DNA of 64,000 nt, taken from the NCBI GenBank assembly GCA_948567375.1, contig OX419761.1, positions 20,648,501-20,712,500 of the forward strand, given 5' to 3'. The translations under genes and the position numbers were made by a program. Below the pieces are notes generated by a model that was not told the DNA's origin, did no database searches, and saw only the letters and a list, made by a program, of their open reading frames with translations. Origin of the DNA: Lunularia cruciata (Eukaryota > Streptophyta > Marchantiopsida > Lunulariales > Lunulariaceae). Shown here piece after piece: positions 11,067 through 22,771 of the stretch (position 1 is the first letter of the stretch; the number at the start of each line of letters is the position of its first letter).

Positions 11067-14000
11067 AGGTATTTTAATCCAAGTGAGTGGATAATCCTTC
11101 TTGGAAGAACATGAGCTTTTGAGATTGAGCAATTTTAAGGGGATAGAAAGTAATGCAATCGATAGATTGAATGTTTGAGAAGAGGATGGGATGAATACTC
11201 CTAGAAGATGATTTTTGACACTTCCCTTTCCTTGCTTGAATCCATTACACATCAAGATTATGTACATCTAGCACAAGCAATATATCATTTACCATTTTGG
11301 AGTGGAGTTCTTGGATGTAGTAATACAATTTTCAAACCTTGTGATTCTACCTAGCGTAATATATGATAGAGAGTGAAATTTGATCATTTACATTTTTTTA
11401 TGATGCAATGGATCTGAATATATCAAATCTTTTTCCTTTTCAACACTCAAGTAAAAATCTGTTATGTAGTTAGACCAAAAGTGATATTTAGAGATTTTTT
11501 AGTCCATAATTTTGGTGAGTAATATATCAATGAGTGATAGCCTTTGAGGTTCCAATGGTAGTCCCAATTATCTATGCCTCTTCCTGAATGAACATATTAA
11601 TCATCTATTGAAGTAGGAAGTATTGATTAAGCGTCTATGGTGTGTACAAGTCATGGAGCCATAGTTGCAAGATCTAATGCATGGGATGTTGAACAAGTTC
11701 TGCAAGATCAAAATGACAATGGAGGTATTTCAAAGTCATATACATACATTCAGGAATGATCAAGTAATGGATCATCCCAAAACCAAGTAACAACGGCCAA
11801 AGTACTTATAGAGTCACTCATGATGATGACACCAACCTTGGTCAACAATGAAACCATATTTTTATAGATAAAAAAGGCATGCAACATCAAAAGTTACAAG
11901 GGATAATATTCCATGGAAGTAATGGAAAACTAGATTTCAAGAATGAATCTATACTTTTGATTATTCATAATAGAGATCATCAATCATTTTGAAGGCATGT
12001 TTGAATGTGGGTAACTAACAAATAAAGCACTCACATGATACTATGATAGAGAATGATCAATGTTGGTGGAAGGAAGAGAGATCACTTGGATAGCAATGCA
12101 AGAAATGTTTTTGAGGAATTTCTAATCTATGGATTCTATGTAGATGTCTCAAACCTGACTATGGGAGTTGAAGCAAAAGAAAAAAAAACAATAATACATT
12201 GAGGCATTTCTTGATCAGCAAGTTGTGATAACCAATAGGAGCCCAATAAAAGCTCTTGATAATTTCAAATGGAGTTAAAAGGGCAAATTTGCCAAGAAGT
12301 AATGATAAAAAATCCTTTTGAAACCATTGTGATTGCTCAAAGAATAGCAAGAGCACTTAGAAAAGGTGAAGGGGTAGTCCCAACAAAACACTATTGGGTT
12401 GAAACACTACACTTTGGTGGGCCAATTTTTATGGAATTAGGCAAAATTCATTTTTGAGACCAAGGAGCACTACCACTCTACGGAGAACAAGGACATGTCA
12501 AAGAGAGGAAAAATGGTCTCACAAGGAGAAGGGGCTCAAGTAGAACAAAAATGTTGTTACAATTGTGGTTGATTTGGGCACATAGCCATCAATTGTTGTG
12601 CTTTCCTTCCTAGGGGGCCCTTGGCTTCCATACATGCAACATTTAAATAACTTGGAGATATGAATCAAAAAAAAGGATGTTGAAATCACATTAAAAAACA
12701 AAAATTGCCCATAAATGCACCTTGTGGCCTTATTGGCTCAATGGAGAGAAGGAAAAGCAAGGGAAGAAAGAAGACAAGTACATAGAGGTTGAGGAAGATA
12801 AACACACAATTGATTATTGTAAACGGAGTCCTAGAAGATAATCATATGAGAGTATTGATAGACCTTGGAACAACAAAGAATTTCTTGTCTCACTTTGTTA
12901 TAATAAGGTTGGAGATAGAACTAGAAAAAGATTAGACTGAAAAGATAGAGTTACCTGATGGTCAAACAAAAAGGATTTAATCACACTTAGAAAAGTAGTA
13001 CTCTCTATATATGAGTATCAAGAAGAAATTGAATGGCAAGTGAATGTTTAGCTTGTTATGATGTGATCTTAAGCATGTGGTGGATAGAGCACTACAACCC
13101 TACAATAGATTAGAGAAGGAAAATAGTGAGAACTATCCAGTGGCAGATATTTGGAGATAAAGAAAGATCCCAAAGGGAAAATTTTCCTCTCTATATCATA
13201 GAGACAATAGCTATTAGTAAGACAGATAGATGTTTCATGGATTTAATAAGAGAAGTCTAGAGTGCACAACTTGATGGAAAAGTTCTTGGAAATTTGAAGG
13301 ATGTGGTTGATGAGTATTAAGATGTATTTCTTGATGATTTACCCTTATAATTACCACCAAAAAGAGAGTAGATCATAAAATCAAGCTACTTCTTGGGAAG
13401 ACACCTTGTAAGATCACATATCAACTATCACCTCATGAGTTGGAGGAGTGCAAGGCTCAAATCAAATATATGCTATAGAAAGGGTTTATCCAACTCAACA
13501 TATCACCATATGGTACTCTTGTCTTGTTTGTGAAGAAGAAGGATGGTATGATGCAAATAAGCATTGATTATCAAGGCCTACATCAATAAATGGTGAAGAA
13601 AAAATACCCATTATCATGAATGAATGACCTATTTGATCAACTCAAGGGGGCAAAACATTTCACCAAACTCATCATATAAAGTGGTTTCAACCAAATTAGG
13701 ATCACAAAGGAAGACAAAAGGTAGTTTTTTTTTCACAAAACTACCTTTTGAACAAAATATGGTCACTTAGAGTACTAATGATTCCATTTGGCCTCACCAA
13801 TACACCAACCACTTTCATGAGTTTGATGAATGATATATTTTATCCATAATTAGATCATTTTATTATCATTTTCCTAGATGACATCTTAATCTCCCATAGG
13901 ATAATGAAAGAGCACAAGCAACATCTACAAGAAGTCTTCCAAATTCTATGATAGAACCAAATTTTTAACAAATAAAATAGACATCATTCAAAAAAAAGGT

Positions 14001-15950
14001 CCTTGACTCAAATGCAACTCAAGAGTTTCTTGGGATTGATTGGGTTCTATCATCAATTTTTCAAGGACTTCTCCAAGGTTGCACAACCCCTAATAACACT
14101 ACTTAACAAAGGAAAGAAGTGGATGTGGAAAACTGTATAAGAATTGAAAGATGCAGTACTACATGCACCAAATTTGAAATGGTATGCATAAAATGTTACA
14201 ATAATAGAAGTCCTACAATAGGAATGGAGTGGTATATGGTACCTAGTTGCATATTTCTCTTGAAAGCTATTATTGATAAAGAACAATTATCACACCATTG
14301 AACAAGAAGAGTTGGCTATTGTCCTTATGACCAAGCATTGGAAGCACAATCTTGGCAAGAAGGATTTTAATGGAGATAGACCACAAACCATTACTCTACC
14401 TTGAGACACAAAAAGATCTATCCCATAGATAGATTTGGTGGGCAAAGTGGAGACAAAGGTTCAACATGAAGATCATAAATATGGAGTGCAAGAAGCAACT
14501 TGTGGATACATTCACCCAAATGCCTATGGTGAAAAATCTGGTTGTAGAGGTCAAAAGGAACCTAAATTTCTAGCCAAGGATTCTTATTGCTACAAAAATT
14601 TATCCATAGATTGTAGGAGCTCAAGCATCCAAAGGTATAATCTATACCCAAGGACTCATCTTTCATAGTGGTAAGTTATGGATCCTTGATGCTCTAGGTC
14701 TAGGATCCATATTCTAGTAGAATATCATGATTTTGCCATTATAGGTCATGTTGGAGTAGACAAGACCTTAGATGCAATTAAATTTTATTACTAGTGATCC
14801 AAGATGAGAAACAATATGATGGAGTATGTTTGAAGTTGTCTACTCTATCAATAAAATCAAGCCTCTAATCAAGCTCCCACAAGTCTCCTTCAACCCCTCT
14901 CTACTCCTACACAATATTGGGAGCCGGTCAACATAGATTTGGTTTGTGAACTGCCCAAGACCACCTTAAGTTTTTACACTATTGTAGTCTTTGTAGATTG
15001 ATTTAGCAAAATGATTTATGTGTGTCTTATGACCGAGGACATGACTACACTATAATTAGCTCAATTGTACTTAATTGTAGTATTTTCTCACCATGGACTA
15101 TCTCAAGTTCTCATCATTGATTGGAGCACTCAATTCACTAGTTTGTTTTGGAGAACATTCTTTGGCATCATCAAAACCAAACTTGCCATGTCCATGAGAT
15201 ACCATCTACAAGTTGATTGAAAGTTAGAGTGGGCCAATTGCACTATTGAGGACATGCTCCAGGGCTTCACCATAGAGGAGCAAGAAAGGTGGGTCATATT
15301 ACTTCCACTTGTGGATTTTCCTACAACAATTCAATGAATGCATCTACACATGTCACACTGTTCTTCCTCATACATAGAGAACACTTTTTCACACCTTTGA
15401 GCTTGGTAAAGATCCATCCAATGGCTAAAAAAGTTAATGATATCAACACTTTTGTGTTTAGAATCCAACAAGGTGTGGAGAATGCCAAGAACAACTTATA
15501 GATAGCCCAAAATTGGTAGTAACAATATACATATGCACATTGCAAGCACATGGAGTTTAACGTTCAAGATCAAGTGTGGTTGTCCACAACCAACCTTACA
15601 TTGGTTGGCACTTGTAATCCCAAACCTCATTTTATTGGCTCTTTTCCCATTATTTATCAAATTGGATCAGTGGCCTATCACCTCAAGCTACCACCACATA
15701 TGAAGATCCATTTATTGTTCTATGTTTCCTTACTACCTAAATATGCATCCTGACTTCCACACTTTCCTTCCATACAACAAACTTGATTTTGTCCATCACT
15801 CATTGATGGCATAGAGGAATATGAAGTCAAATGCGTTCTCCAAGAATGCATCTATGGTACACACCATCCGCATGTGGAATATCTTGTATATTGGAAAGAG
15901 TACCATGGTATGAGGTAATATGAGAGCTTGTAGCTAACTTTACCAATGCA
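11067..15950 (+). pseudogene. Element A gag-pol remnants (chromovirus)
   Basis: Gag is unrecognisable up to a zinc knuckle at 12552-12602 (CYNCG-stop-FGHIAINC, one residue replaced by TGA). A protease-like VLIDLGTT lies near 12850. RT fragments follow at 13360-13940: LVLFVKKKDGMMQISIDYQG, then an intact catalytic block FLDDILIS near 13865. Integrase core pieces lie at 14740-15300 (GHVGVDKTL, VVFVDWFSKM). After the VQDQVWLST and FHVS-like blocks at 15550-15750, a chromodomain-like EYEVKCVLQE and EYLVYWKEYHG occur at 15810-15910. A chromodomain steers integration to marked chromatin. Dozens of stops and frameshifts show great age. Confidence 0.75.
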
Positions 15951-16020
15951 TTGCTGTTAGTGAAATCTTTTAAGCAACAACTTTGCAACAAGGACATTGT
16001 GTCTTAAATTGAGGGAGGTC

Positions 16021-16101
16021 TGCAATACCATTAGCTAGACAAATTATCTAGAGGTGGAAATTGGCTTAATAATATCTTTAGTGATGTTATACATGATGGT
16101 C
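16021..16101 (+). repeat. Element A 3' LTR, left part
   Basis: It begins TGCAATACC directly after the polypurine tract GAGGGAGG (16012-16019) and is cut at 16101 by insertion of element B. It continues at 34211. Confidence 0.8.
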
Positions 16102-16792
16102 TATAACAACCATTTGTGCATGTGTGTGGTATTGTGATATTTAGCTTGGTATTACAAGTACTTAAGAGATATTATTTATATAGAGATAAAGGATGGTTCT
16201 ATATTAGTCATGGTTAGCTAAAGTAAGTCATAGCTAAGATAGAGGGGACTTTACTTTAGAGGAAGTAAAAAAGATGAGCACCACTATTTTGGATTTTAGT
16301 GTATTGACTTGGTATTATTCTTAGGTGTTTGGCTTTGAGGAAAGAGTTGAGAACTCTTGGGCCCGCAAGCCCTTTTTTTTGCATTCTTCTTTAGTCCAAG
16401 GATAGCCCATGTGAAGGAATCCTTGACTTAGTGGTTGGGTCAAGATAAGACCACATGCTTAGGGAAATATGCCCATGTGAATGGATATTCCTTTCTACTT
16501 TTTGACTTTACTTGACTTTTAGTCTAGTAACTTGAGTTACTACGGTAATTAGTAACTTTGGTACGTAACTATTTCACAAGTATATAAACAAGGGGTGAGG
16601 AGGTACTCATCATCCTTTCATTTGCAACTATCACTCTCTCATTGAGTTCTCTAGTGAGTAATATCTTGAGTCTTGGAGTGTTAGCCTTGGAGGAGTATGA
16701 TGGAGTTGGGGTTCCTTGCCTTCTTAGTCCATGGTGCGTTACCATAATAGCCATTAGAGGTTCATCCTGAGTGAGAGATAGGCCGGCTCACA
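16102..16792 (+). repeat. Element B 5' LTR
   Basis: It starts TATAACAACC (the original TG changed to TA) and ends CGGCTCACA. A TATA box TATATAA lies at 16581-16587. Compared with the 3' LTR it has a slightly longer T run near 16371. Confidence 0.85.
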
Positions 16793-16796
16793 TTTT

Positions 16797-16815
16797 TGGT
16801 TCCGTTGCTGGGACC
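16797..16815 (+). other. Possible primer-binding site of element B
   Basis: GGTTCCGTTGCTGGGACC follows the LTR after a short T run. It resembles the tRNA-Asp-type primer site (TGGCGCCGTTGCCGGGGA) used by Tat/Athila elements, with several mismatches. Low confidence. Confidence 0.4.
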
Positions 16816-17408
16816 TCTCTAGAAGGCAAGATAATGTTCCACGTTCAATTCTACATTAGGCATAAGGAGGCTATGAGAGCTCACTTGGAGAGAACATTAG
16901 GAGAGGAGAGTGCTGAACTTATGTTAGAGAACCAAGATCCATTTATATACCCTGTAGTTCATTATGATGTCTTTGAGGTGATTTTGTACATCTTGTACAT
17001 ATGAGAGGAATTGGAGAGATTGTGTGAGGTGGATTGCAGATTTTGGGGATTAAGGTGATTTTGGGCAAAATCTCAAGTTTGAGATCTGGACTTGAAATTT
17101 CTACACATGATAGCTTGGGTTATCTTACAGTTAGCACATTTGAAATTATTGTAAGAGCTACTATGCACACTGGGCTAGAATTTTTGAAAGTTGATAGGGT
17201 AAAGTGCTCCCGCAACTGCATGCTCTCTGGAAAATTGTACAAAGTCTGCCATTTCTTCAATTTTCAGTGAATTGTCCTGAAAATTTCCAAGAAATTCAAT
17301 GCATTGTATCCTACCTACTGCCACAAAAATTAGAGAAAGATCGTTCTTGCACAAGGAGTTATGAGTTTTTGAAGTGAGGGGGGTGGTTTTTAGACCAAAT
17401 CTGAAATA

Positions 17409-17503
17409 TGTGTGATGAATGTTTTCATATATGTGAATGTTTTCAATGTGTGATGAATGTTTTCATTTCATGAATGTGTGATGAATGTGTGATATGTTTT
17501 CAG
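17409..17503. repeat. Imperfect tandem repeat, unit about TGTGATGAATGTTTTCA
   Basis: Three to four degenerate copies lie in the leader of element B, upstream of the first zinc-knuckle ORF. No function can be assigned. Confidence 0.6.
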
Positions 17504-17727
17504 GTGTCTAGGCCAAATGGCTTGATGACAAAATCTGAAATTTTGCAAGGAGGGATGCCCTAGAGTTGTGATCAAGTGTGAAAAATTTCAGAGGACTGTG
17601 ACATACTGGTTGGGAGATTTTAGTGACATTGTGAGGAAGAGTCAATTCTGCAGAGTGGAGATCTCATGCATGAGGAGTTTGAGATCAACAAAAAGCATAT
17701 TTGAGTGTTTAGATTCATCTTGGGAAC

Positions 17728-18201
17728 ATGGAGGGTCATCAAGAGTGGAAATTGAGAATATGCAAGGTTTCCCAAGGGTTTGGGGTGATTGTAGGGGTGG
17801 ATTTGAGGAAAAAAGAGTTTATAATAGAATTTGAAGAGAGTGTTGAGAGGATCCAAAAACCTACACCACTTGGAGGAATGAGTGAGTCTAAGTGTTTTTT
17901 GTGTGGAGAGAAGGGACATAAGGCAAGTTCATGTCCATTGACCTTTGAGAGCAAGAGATTGAGCAAAAGGAAGGGCTTACTTGACTTGGGTTTGCATGTT
18001 AGACCTTCTTCACCAAGATTGGGAGGGAGAAGATCTAAGACCAAGGAGTTGTGTGAGGTTTGTGGAGTTGAAGGACTTCCAAAAGGACATGAGTGTAGTG
18101 GAGTAAAATCACTTTTGGAGACTTTGGTGAAGGATCTTGGAGAGAGTCTTAGTACAACTACAGAAATACTACCACCTTCATCAGCTAATTCTCAAGATTA
18201 G
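17728..18201 (+). CDS. Element B accessory ORF upstream of gag, two Cys/His zinc motifs
   Basis: An open frame of 157 codons lies between the 5' LTR leader and gag. At about residues 57-70 it has a CCHC knuckle (CFLCGEKGHKASSC, C-x2-C-x4-H-x4-C). At about residues 108-122 there is a second cluster (CEVCGVEGLPKGHEC). The basic stretch SKRLSKRKG lies between them. Ogre/Tat-type elements are known for an extra ORF before gag, usually of unknown role. Whether this ORF is that gene or a second, diverged gag end is open. It is uninterrupted, unlike gag and pol of the same element. Confidence 0.55.
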   Translation: MEGHQEWKLRICKVSQGFGVIVGVDLRKKEFIIEFEESVERIQKPTPLGGMSESKCFLCGEKGHKASSCPLTFESKRLSKRKGLLDLGLHVRPSSPRLGGRRSKTKELCEVCGVEGLPKGHECSGVKSLLETLVKDLGESLSTTTEILPPSSANSQD

Positions 18202-18377
18202 TGATGGAGATAATCTTTCAACTTATGGATAAACTATCCATGAGGGTTTGATTAATATGCACTCTAGGATTTGATGTTGCTATAGAAATCTTGGAGCAAC
18301 CTAAACCTTTTGTGTTCTCTAGGGTGGATTACTCTCAAATAGTGTTAGTCATGTATATACTCTATTAGTTATAGAGT

Positions 18378-18430
18378 GAGAGAAAAGAAAAGAGAAAAAG
18401 AAAAATTAAGAGAAGAGAAAGATAGTGAGA
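18378..18430 (+). repeat. Purine-rich tract just before the element B gag ATG
   Basis: About 50 nearly pure purines (GAGAGAAAAGAAAAG type) end 8 bases before the ATG at 18438. It may act in translation initiation or as an internal plus-strand primer. Inference only. Confidence 0.4.
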
Positions 18431-18437
18431 GGTTAAG

Positions 18438-19430
18438 ATGAGGAAACTTCCGGTTTTCTTTGGCAAGGATGGAGAAGATGTGGAGACCTTTGTGAGAGAC
18501 TTCAAGAGAACTTGCATAGGAAACAATGAGAGGAGGAAGAATGAGTGGGCCTCATTATTACCAGATTTCTTTGAGGATGCAGCACTTACATGGTATGAGT
18601 TAGAATACCAAAAGAGAGAGTGGAGAGATGGGGAAGAGGAGTCTTGGGAGACTTTGACTTCAACACTCATTGAGAACTTTCTTCCTGATGAGAGTTATGA
18701 GAGATTGATGAGTGAGGTTACATTTCTCAAGCAAGGAGATGTAGAGAAAGTGAGGGTCTATGTGGAAAGAGTGGAAAAGTTAGAGTCAAGATTTCGTAGA
18801 GTGTTGAGGAAGGGTGGGGATGATGTAGAGACTACAATGATTGGCATAGGGGCCATGCTCACCAAGAATTTTGTGGGAGGGTTGAGACCACAAATTAGAA
18901 ACAAGGTGAGATATGAGAAACCTTCTTCTAAGGTTGAAGCTATCAAGATTGCAATTTGTATGGAGGAGAGTTTGGAAGGAGATGAGAGTGATTTGGTGGT
19001 GAAGGAGGTTGTTCATCTTCCTCAAGGCTACAAGTATGGGGGAACTTCTGATCCTTTGGTGACAAGGGTTGCATCACAAGTAATAGTTGCTCCAATTCTT
19101 GTACCTCCACCAAAGGATCCACTTCAAACCATCACAGAACAACTTGCGGATCTCAAGATCAATGTGGTGCAACTATGGGAGAAGAGATAGGTGGATCAAA
19201 ATATAGGGAGAGGGCCTAGGAGTTATGGAAACTATCCATATAGAGGAATTCAACCAGCCAACAATTTCAATGATAGAAATTGTTTTGGTTGTGGAGGAAG
19301 AGGCCATATCCAAAGGAATTGCCCAAATTCCACTTACCATGGAGGAAGGGGTTATGAGGGAGCTAATAGAGGGAAAGAGAGAGGTAGTGAAACCAAAGTG
19401 GCTCCTAATCCAAAAAAGGTAAGGGGATAG
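18438..19430 (+). pseudogene. Element B Gag, one in-frame stop
   Basis: The frame opens MRKLPVFFGKDGEDVETFVR and carries the retrotransposon gag fold (DAALTWYELEYQK, LIENFLPDESYERL, FVGGLRPQIRNKV). A TAG stop at 19188-19190 is followed in the same frame by a CCHC knuckle CFGCGGRGHIQRNC at about 19281-19322. Gag builds the virus-like particle and packages the RNA. Except for the TAG the 331-codon frame is open. Confidence 0.85.
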
Positions 19431-19441
19431 CATCCATAGAT

Positions 19442-21654
19442 GTGGTGGAGAGCAAGTATGAGAAGGGAGAGTGCTCAAACTCCAAGAGTCTTAATTTGGA
19501 GCTTTTGGCACAAGAGAAGAAGAGAGCTCGTTTTGCAGAGGATGTTCACTCTTCTCAAGGATTTACTCCAAGCAAGGATACTCCTATGTCTACTAGGAGC
19601 ACTCTCACCTCAACACCATCAACAACAAAGACTCCAAGGAAGAAGTTGGGGATGGAGGATTTCTTGATTTCAAAGCAACAATGGAACTACAATGTATTGG
19701 AGGATGTTGGTAGTCACAAGGTTAACATCACAGTGGGCCAATTGATTGCTTTGAACCCCACCTTGAGAAAGGAACTTAGAGGTGGTTTGAGTTCTACAAG
19801 GAGCAAGAGGAAGAAGAAGGCAAAAGTTCCAGTATCAATGGGGGTGGTAGATGCCAAGCCAGCACCATGGAAGGTTTGTGAATATGCCTCAAAGATTGAT
19901 GTGAGAGTGAATGGTCACAACATCAAGGATGCATTGATTGATGGAGGATCAGCAGTAAAGGCCATGTCAAAAAGGTTGATGAAGAAGTTAGGTATGATAC
20001 CCTCAAGACCTTCAACATTTGTGGTAAGCATGGCAAACAAGCAACAAGTTTGACCAGTAGGGGTGATGGATAAAGTGGTAGTTTCAGTTATGGGAGTTCA
20101 AAATCTCATGACTTTCCAAGTCTTGAAGGATTCAAGCTATGACTTACTTCTTGGGAGGCCATGGTTGAGAGCAACATGCACAACTGATCGATGGCACAAA
20201 GGGTACTTGAGGATTGGGCCATCAAACCATAGAGTCACAGTTCCTGTGACTAACACCACCAACACTTCACATTCAGATACACCATCTTTTGATTATTGGG
20301 AATCAGATTTTGAAGAAGGAGCTTCAGGTGTGGACACAAGCATGGAGGAGGAGACTTCCACGGAGGAGGATGAATCTAAATCTGATTTAGATGTGTATCC
20401 TTTGTGTGCTATGGATTTTGCACCTAAGCCAGAGGTTTTGAAGGACCTAGATAAATCACAATTGACACTTGAGGAGGTAGAGAGAAGGTTATCTACCCTC
20501 AAGTATGGTCCAAATGTTACTCAAGAGGAGAAGGTGAGATTTGAGGAGATTTTTTGCAAGTTCATTCATGTGTTTGCTTTTAGTTACAGGGATTTGAAGG
20601 AAGTTGCCTTGGAGGAGCACAAGTAGAGGTGGAGTCACATGCAAGACCAATCCGCCAAAAGCAATGTCGCATTAGCCCACCAATATCTTTGGTTGTGAAG
20701 GAGGAGATTGATAAGCTCAAGGAGGCTGGATTTATCTTTGAGGTAGAGAATTCAGAATGGGTGTCTCCAATTGTCATGTGAAGAAAAAGAATGGCAAGCT
20801 TTGGGTATGTATGGATTACAAGAAGCTCAATGTTGTTACCAAGAAGGACTACTAACCATTGCCATTCATTGATGAGATCTTGGAGGAGGTTGCAGGTCAT
20901 GAGAGGTACAGTTTTGGAGATGGTTATAGTGGATATAACCAAATCAAGATTGCACCAGAGCATCAACAACTCACCACATTCACCACACCTTGGGGAACTT
21001 ACACTTTCAAGGTCATGCCTTTTGGGCTTTGCAATGCTCCAGCCACATTCCAACCAACGGTTCATGAACAAAGTATTTGAACCTTTCATTGGGAAATTTG
21101 TGAGAAACTTCATTGATGACTTCTGTGTCTATGGGAGCAAGGAGGAGCACTTTGAGCACCTAATCAAAGTCTTGCAACGCTTGGATGAGGCAAATGCATC
21201 ACTCAACCCAAAGAAGTGCATTTTTGGATGTGAAGAAGGTCTACTTTTGGGGCACATCATCTCCAAGGATGGAATAGCAGTTGATCCTAAGAAGGTGAGG
21301 AAAATCTCAGACTTTCCATTCCCTTCAAGCTTGACAAAGTTACGCCAATTCTTGGGGATGGTTGGATACTTTAGGAGGTTCATCTTCTCATTTTCCAACA
21401 AGGCTTATGCATTGACCATTTACATGAAGAAGGGTGTAGATTACATGGTGATTTTGGAAGACAAGGAGGCTCTCAAAGCTTTTGAGGAGCTCAAGCAATC
21501 CCTTGTTGTAGCTCCAATTCTTGCTAAACTTGATTGGAGTAAGCCTTTCATCCTCTACACTGATGCTTCTAATGTAGCTATAGGATGCACTCTTAGTCAA
21601 TTAGACCAAGATGGGCATGATCATCCAATAGTTTATGCTAGTAGGCAGATGGTT
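19442..21654 (+). pseudogene. Element B protease and reverse transcriptase, 5' half of pol
   Basis: The protease region at 19442-20053 has DALIDGGSAVKAMS, with Gly where retroviral-type aspartic proteases have Ser or Thr (DSG/DTG), and later YDLLLGRPWLR. A TGA follows at 20053. RT runs from about 20640 with stops and a frameshift near 21075. Visible blocks are NGKLWVCMDYKKLN, FKVMPFGLCNAPATF and the catalytic FIDDFCVYGS near 21110. RNase H begins with FILYTDASNVAIGC and breaks off at YASRQM (21650), where element C is inserted. The gene resumes at 31858. Confidence 0.85.
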
Positions 21655-21656
21655 GC

Positions 21657-22067
21657 CGTGCGTATATACATTGCTACACAACATACATCGCTATCAACAT
21701 CATACACTATAGAAGCACAACTCACACATAAGTCATACATAGACTCTAAAGTGCCACAATCGCCCCCCTAGCTGGCGGTTAGGTCCCTCTAACTCTAGAT
21801 AGCCATCTACTCTAAGTATATGGTATACCCTCTAATGGGCAAAGATCAGGAGGCCGGGTGCTATGGAGCCCCATCGTTAGTTGCTTGTTTGCAATCTATA
21901 CCATATACTTAGAGTAGATGGCTATCTGGAGTTAGAGGGACCTAACCGCCAGCTAGGGGGGCAATTGTGGCACTTTAGAGTCTATGTATGACTTATGTGT
22001 GAGTTGTGCTTCTATAGTGTATGATGTTGACAGCGATGTATGTTGTGTAGCAATGTATATACGCACG
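21657..22067. repeat. Long palindrome at the left end of element C (two 171-bp arms, 69-bp loop)
   Basis: Arm 21657-21827 is the reverse complement of 21897-22067 with only a handful of mismatches; the loop is 21828-21896. Each arm includes the G-run CTAGGGGGGC (or its complement) that would be the polypurine tract of the element, and about 100 bp of the sequence after it. The arms can fold into a very stable hairpin. Confidence 0.9.
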
Positions 22068-22072
22068 ATAGC

Positions 22073-22517
22073 TATCATGCCATTTGTAGTTCCGCATCTA
22101 GCTGCTTGGACACTCGAGTTCCAATGATAATAGTTAGAGTTGTTCTAGTAGTTTCTCAGGGACTACTTTCCGACAGTCTGATTTGGTGTTCGGGGTATTG
22201 AATTCACAGTAGGGCCCACCGTCACTTTGCACCGTTCGCACCGTCAAGTGTGCCGTCAGCGGGACCGTTAGGGTTCTAGTGCTAGCTCGAGTCTAGGGGG
22301 GTATAGTTTTGAAGTGAGCTCCAAAGAGCTCACTTCTCTGATGTTGAGCCTTCAAGTTCCTGGCTATGGTGGATAGAGGCCGGCGAGCGTCACCTAGATT
22401 CTCTATGCTTGAGTGGATGTGGCTTGATTGTAATCAGTGCCCAGTTGTTGGCAGTTTATAGAGTGACAAATCAAGTACTGATCTGAGTTGAGTTGAAAGT
22501 GTTAAGCAATCTGATTA
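22073..22517 (+). repeat. Element C terminal repeat, left copy, inverted orientation
   Basis: TATCATGCC to CTGATTA on the plus strand matches the reverse complement of 31407-31857. By eye there are about 34 substitutions in 445 bases, almost all transitions, and one 5-bp length difference. A normal LTR would lie in direct orientation. Confidence 0.85.
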
Positions 22518-22529
22518 ATCAGAGTGCTT

Positions 22530-22750
22530 ACATCACTGTCAACATCATACACTATAGAGCACAACTCACACATAAGTCATACATAGACTCTAAAGTGCCA
22601 CAATCGCCCCCCTAGCTGGCGTTTAGGTCCCTCTAACTCTAGATAGCCATCTATTCTAAGTATATGGTATACCCTCTAATGGGCAAAGATCAGGAGGCCG
22701 GGTGCTATGGAGCCCCATCGTTAGTCGCCTGCCTGCAATCTATACCATAT
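22530..22750. repeat. Second copy of the palindrome's left arm and loop, directly after pol
   Basis: It repeats 21684-21906 with few changes and sits where the 3' untranslated region and polypurine tract of element C should be. It ends at TATACCATAT, exactly where the palindrome continues into its second arm. A copy of ATATGGTATA lies inside it at about 22663-22672. Confidence 0.85.
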
Positions 22751-22771
22751 AAAGAATGAAGTAGCTATAGG

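Noticed and set aside
21657-22067. Palindrome read as an independent foldback MITE
   Set aside because: It shares sequence with the 3' untranslated region and terminal repeat of element C, and its second copy lies in the proper place after pol, so it is better explained as part of element C. No separate target duplication was found.
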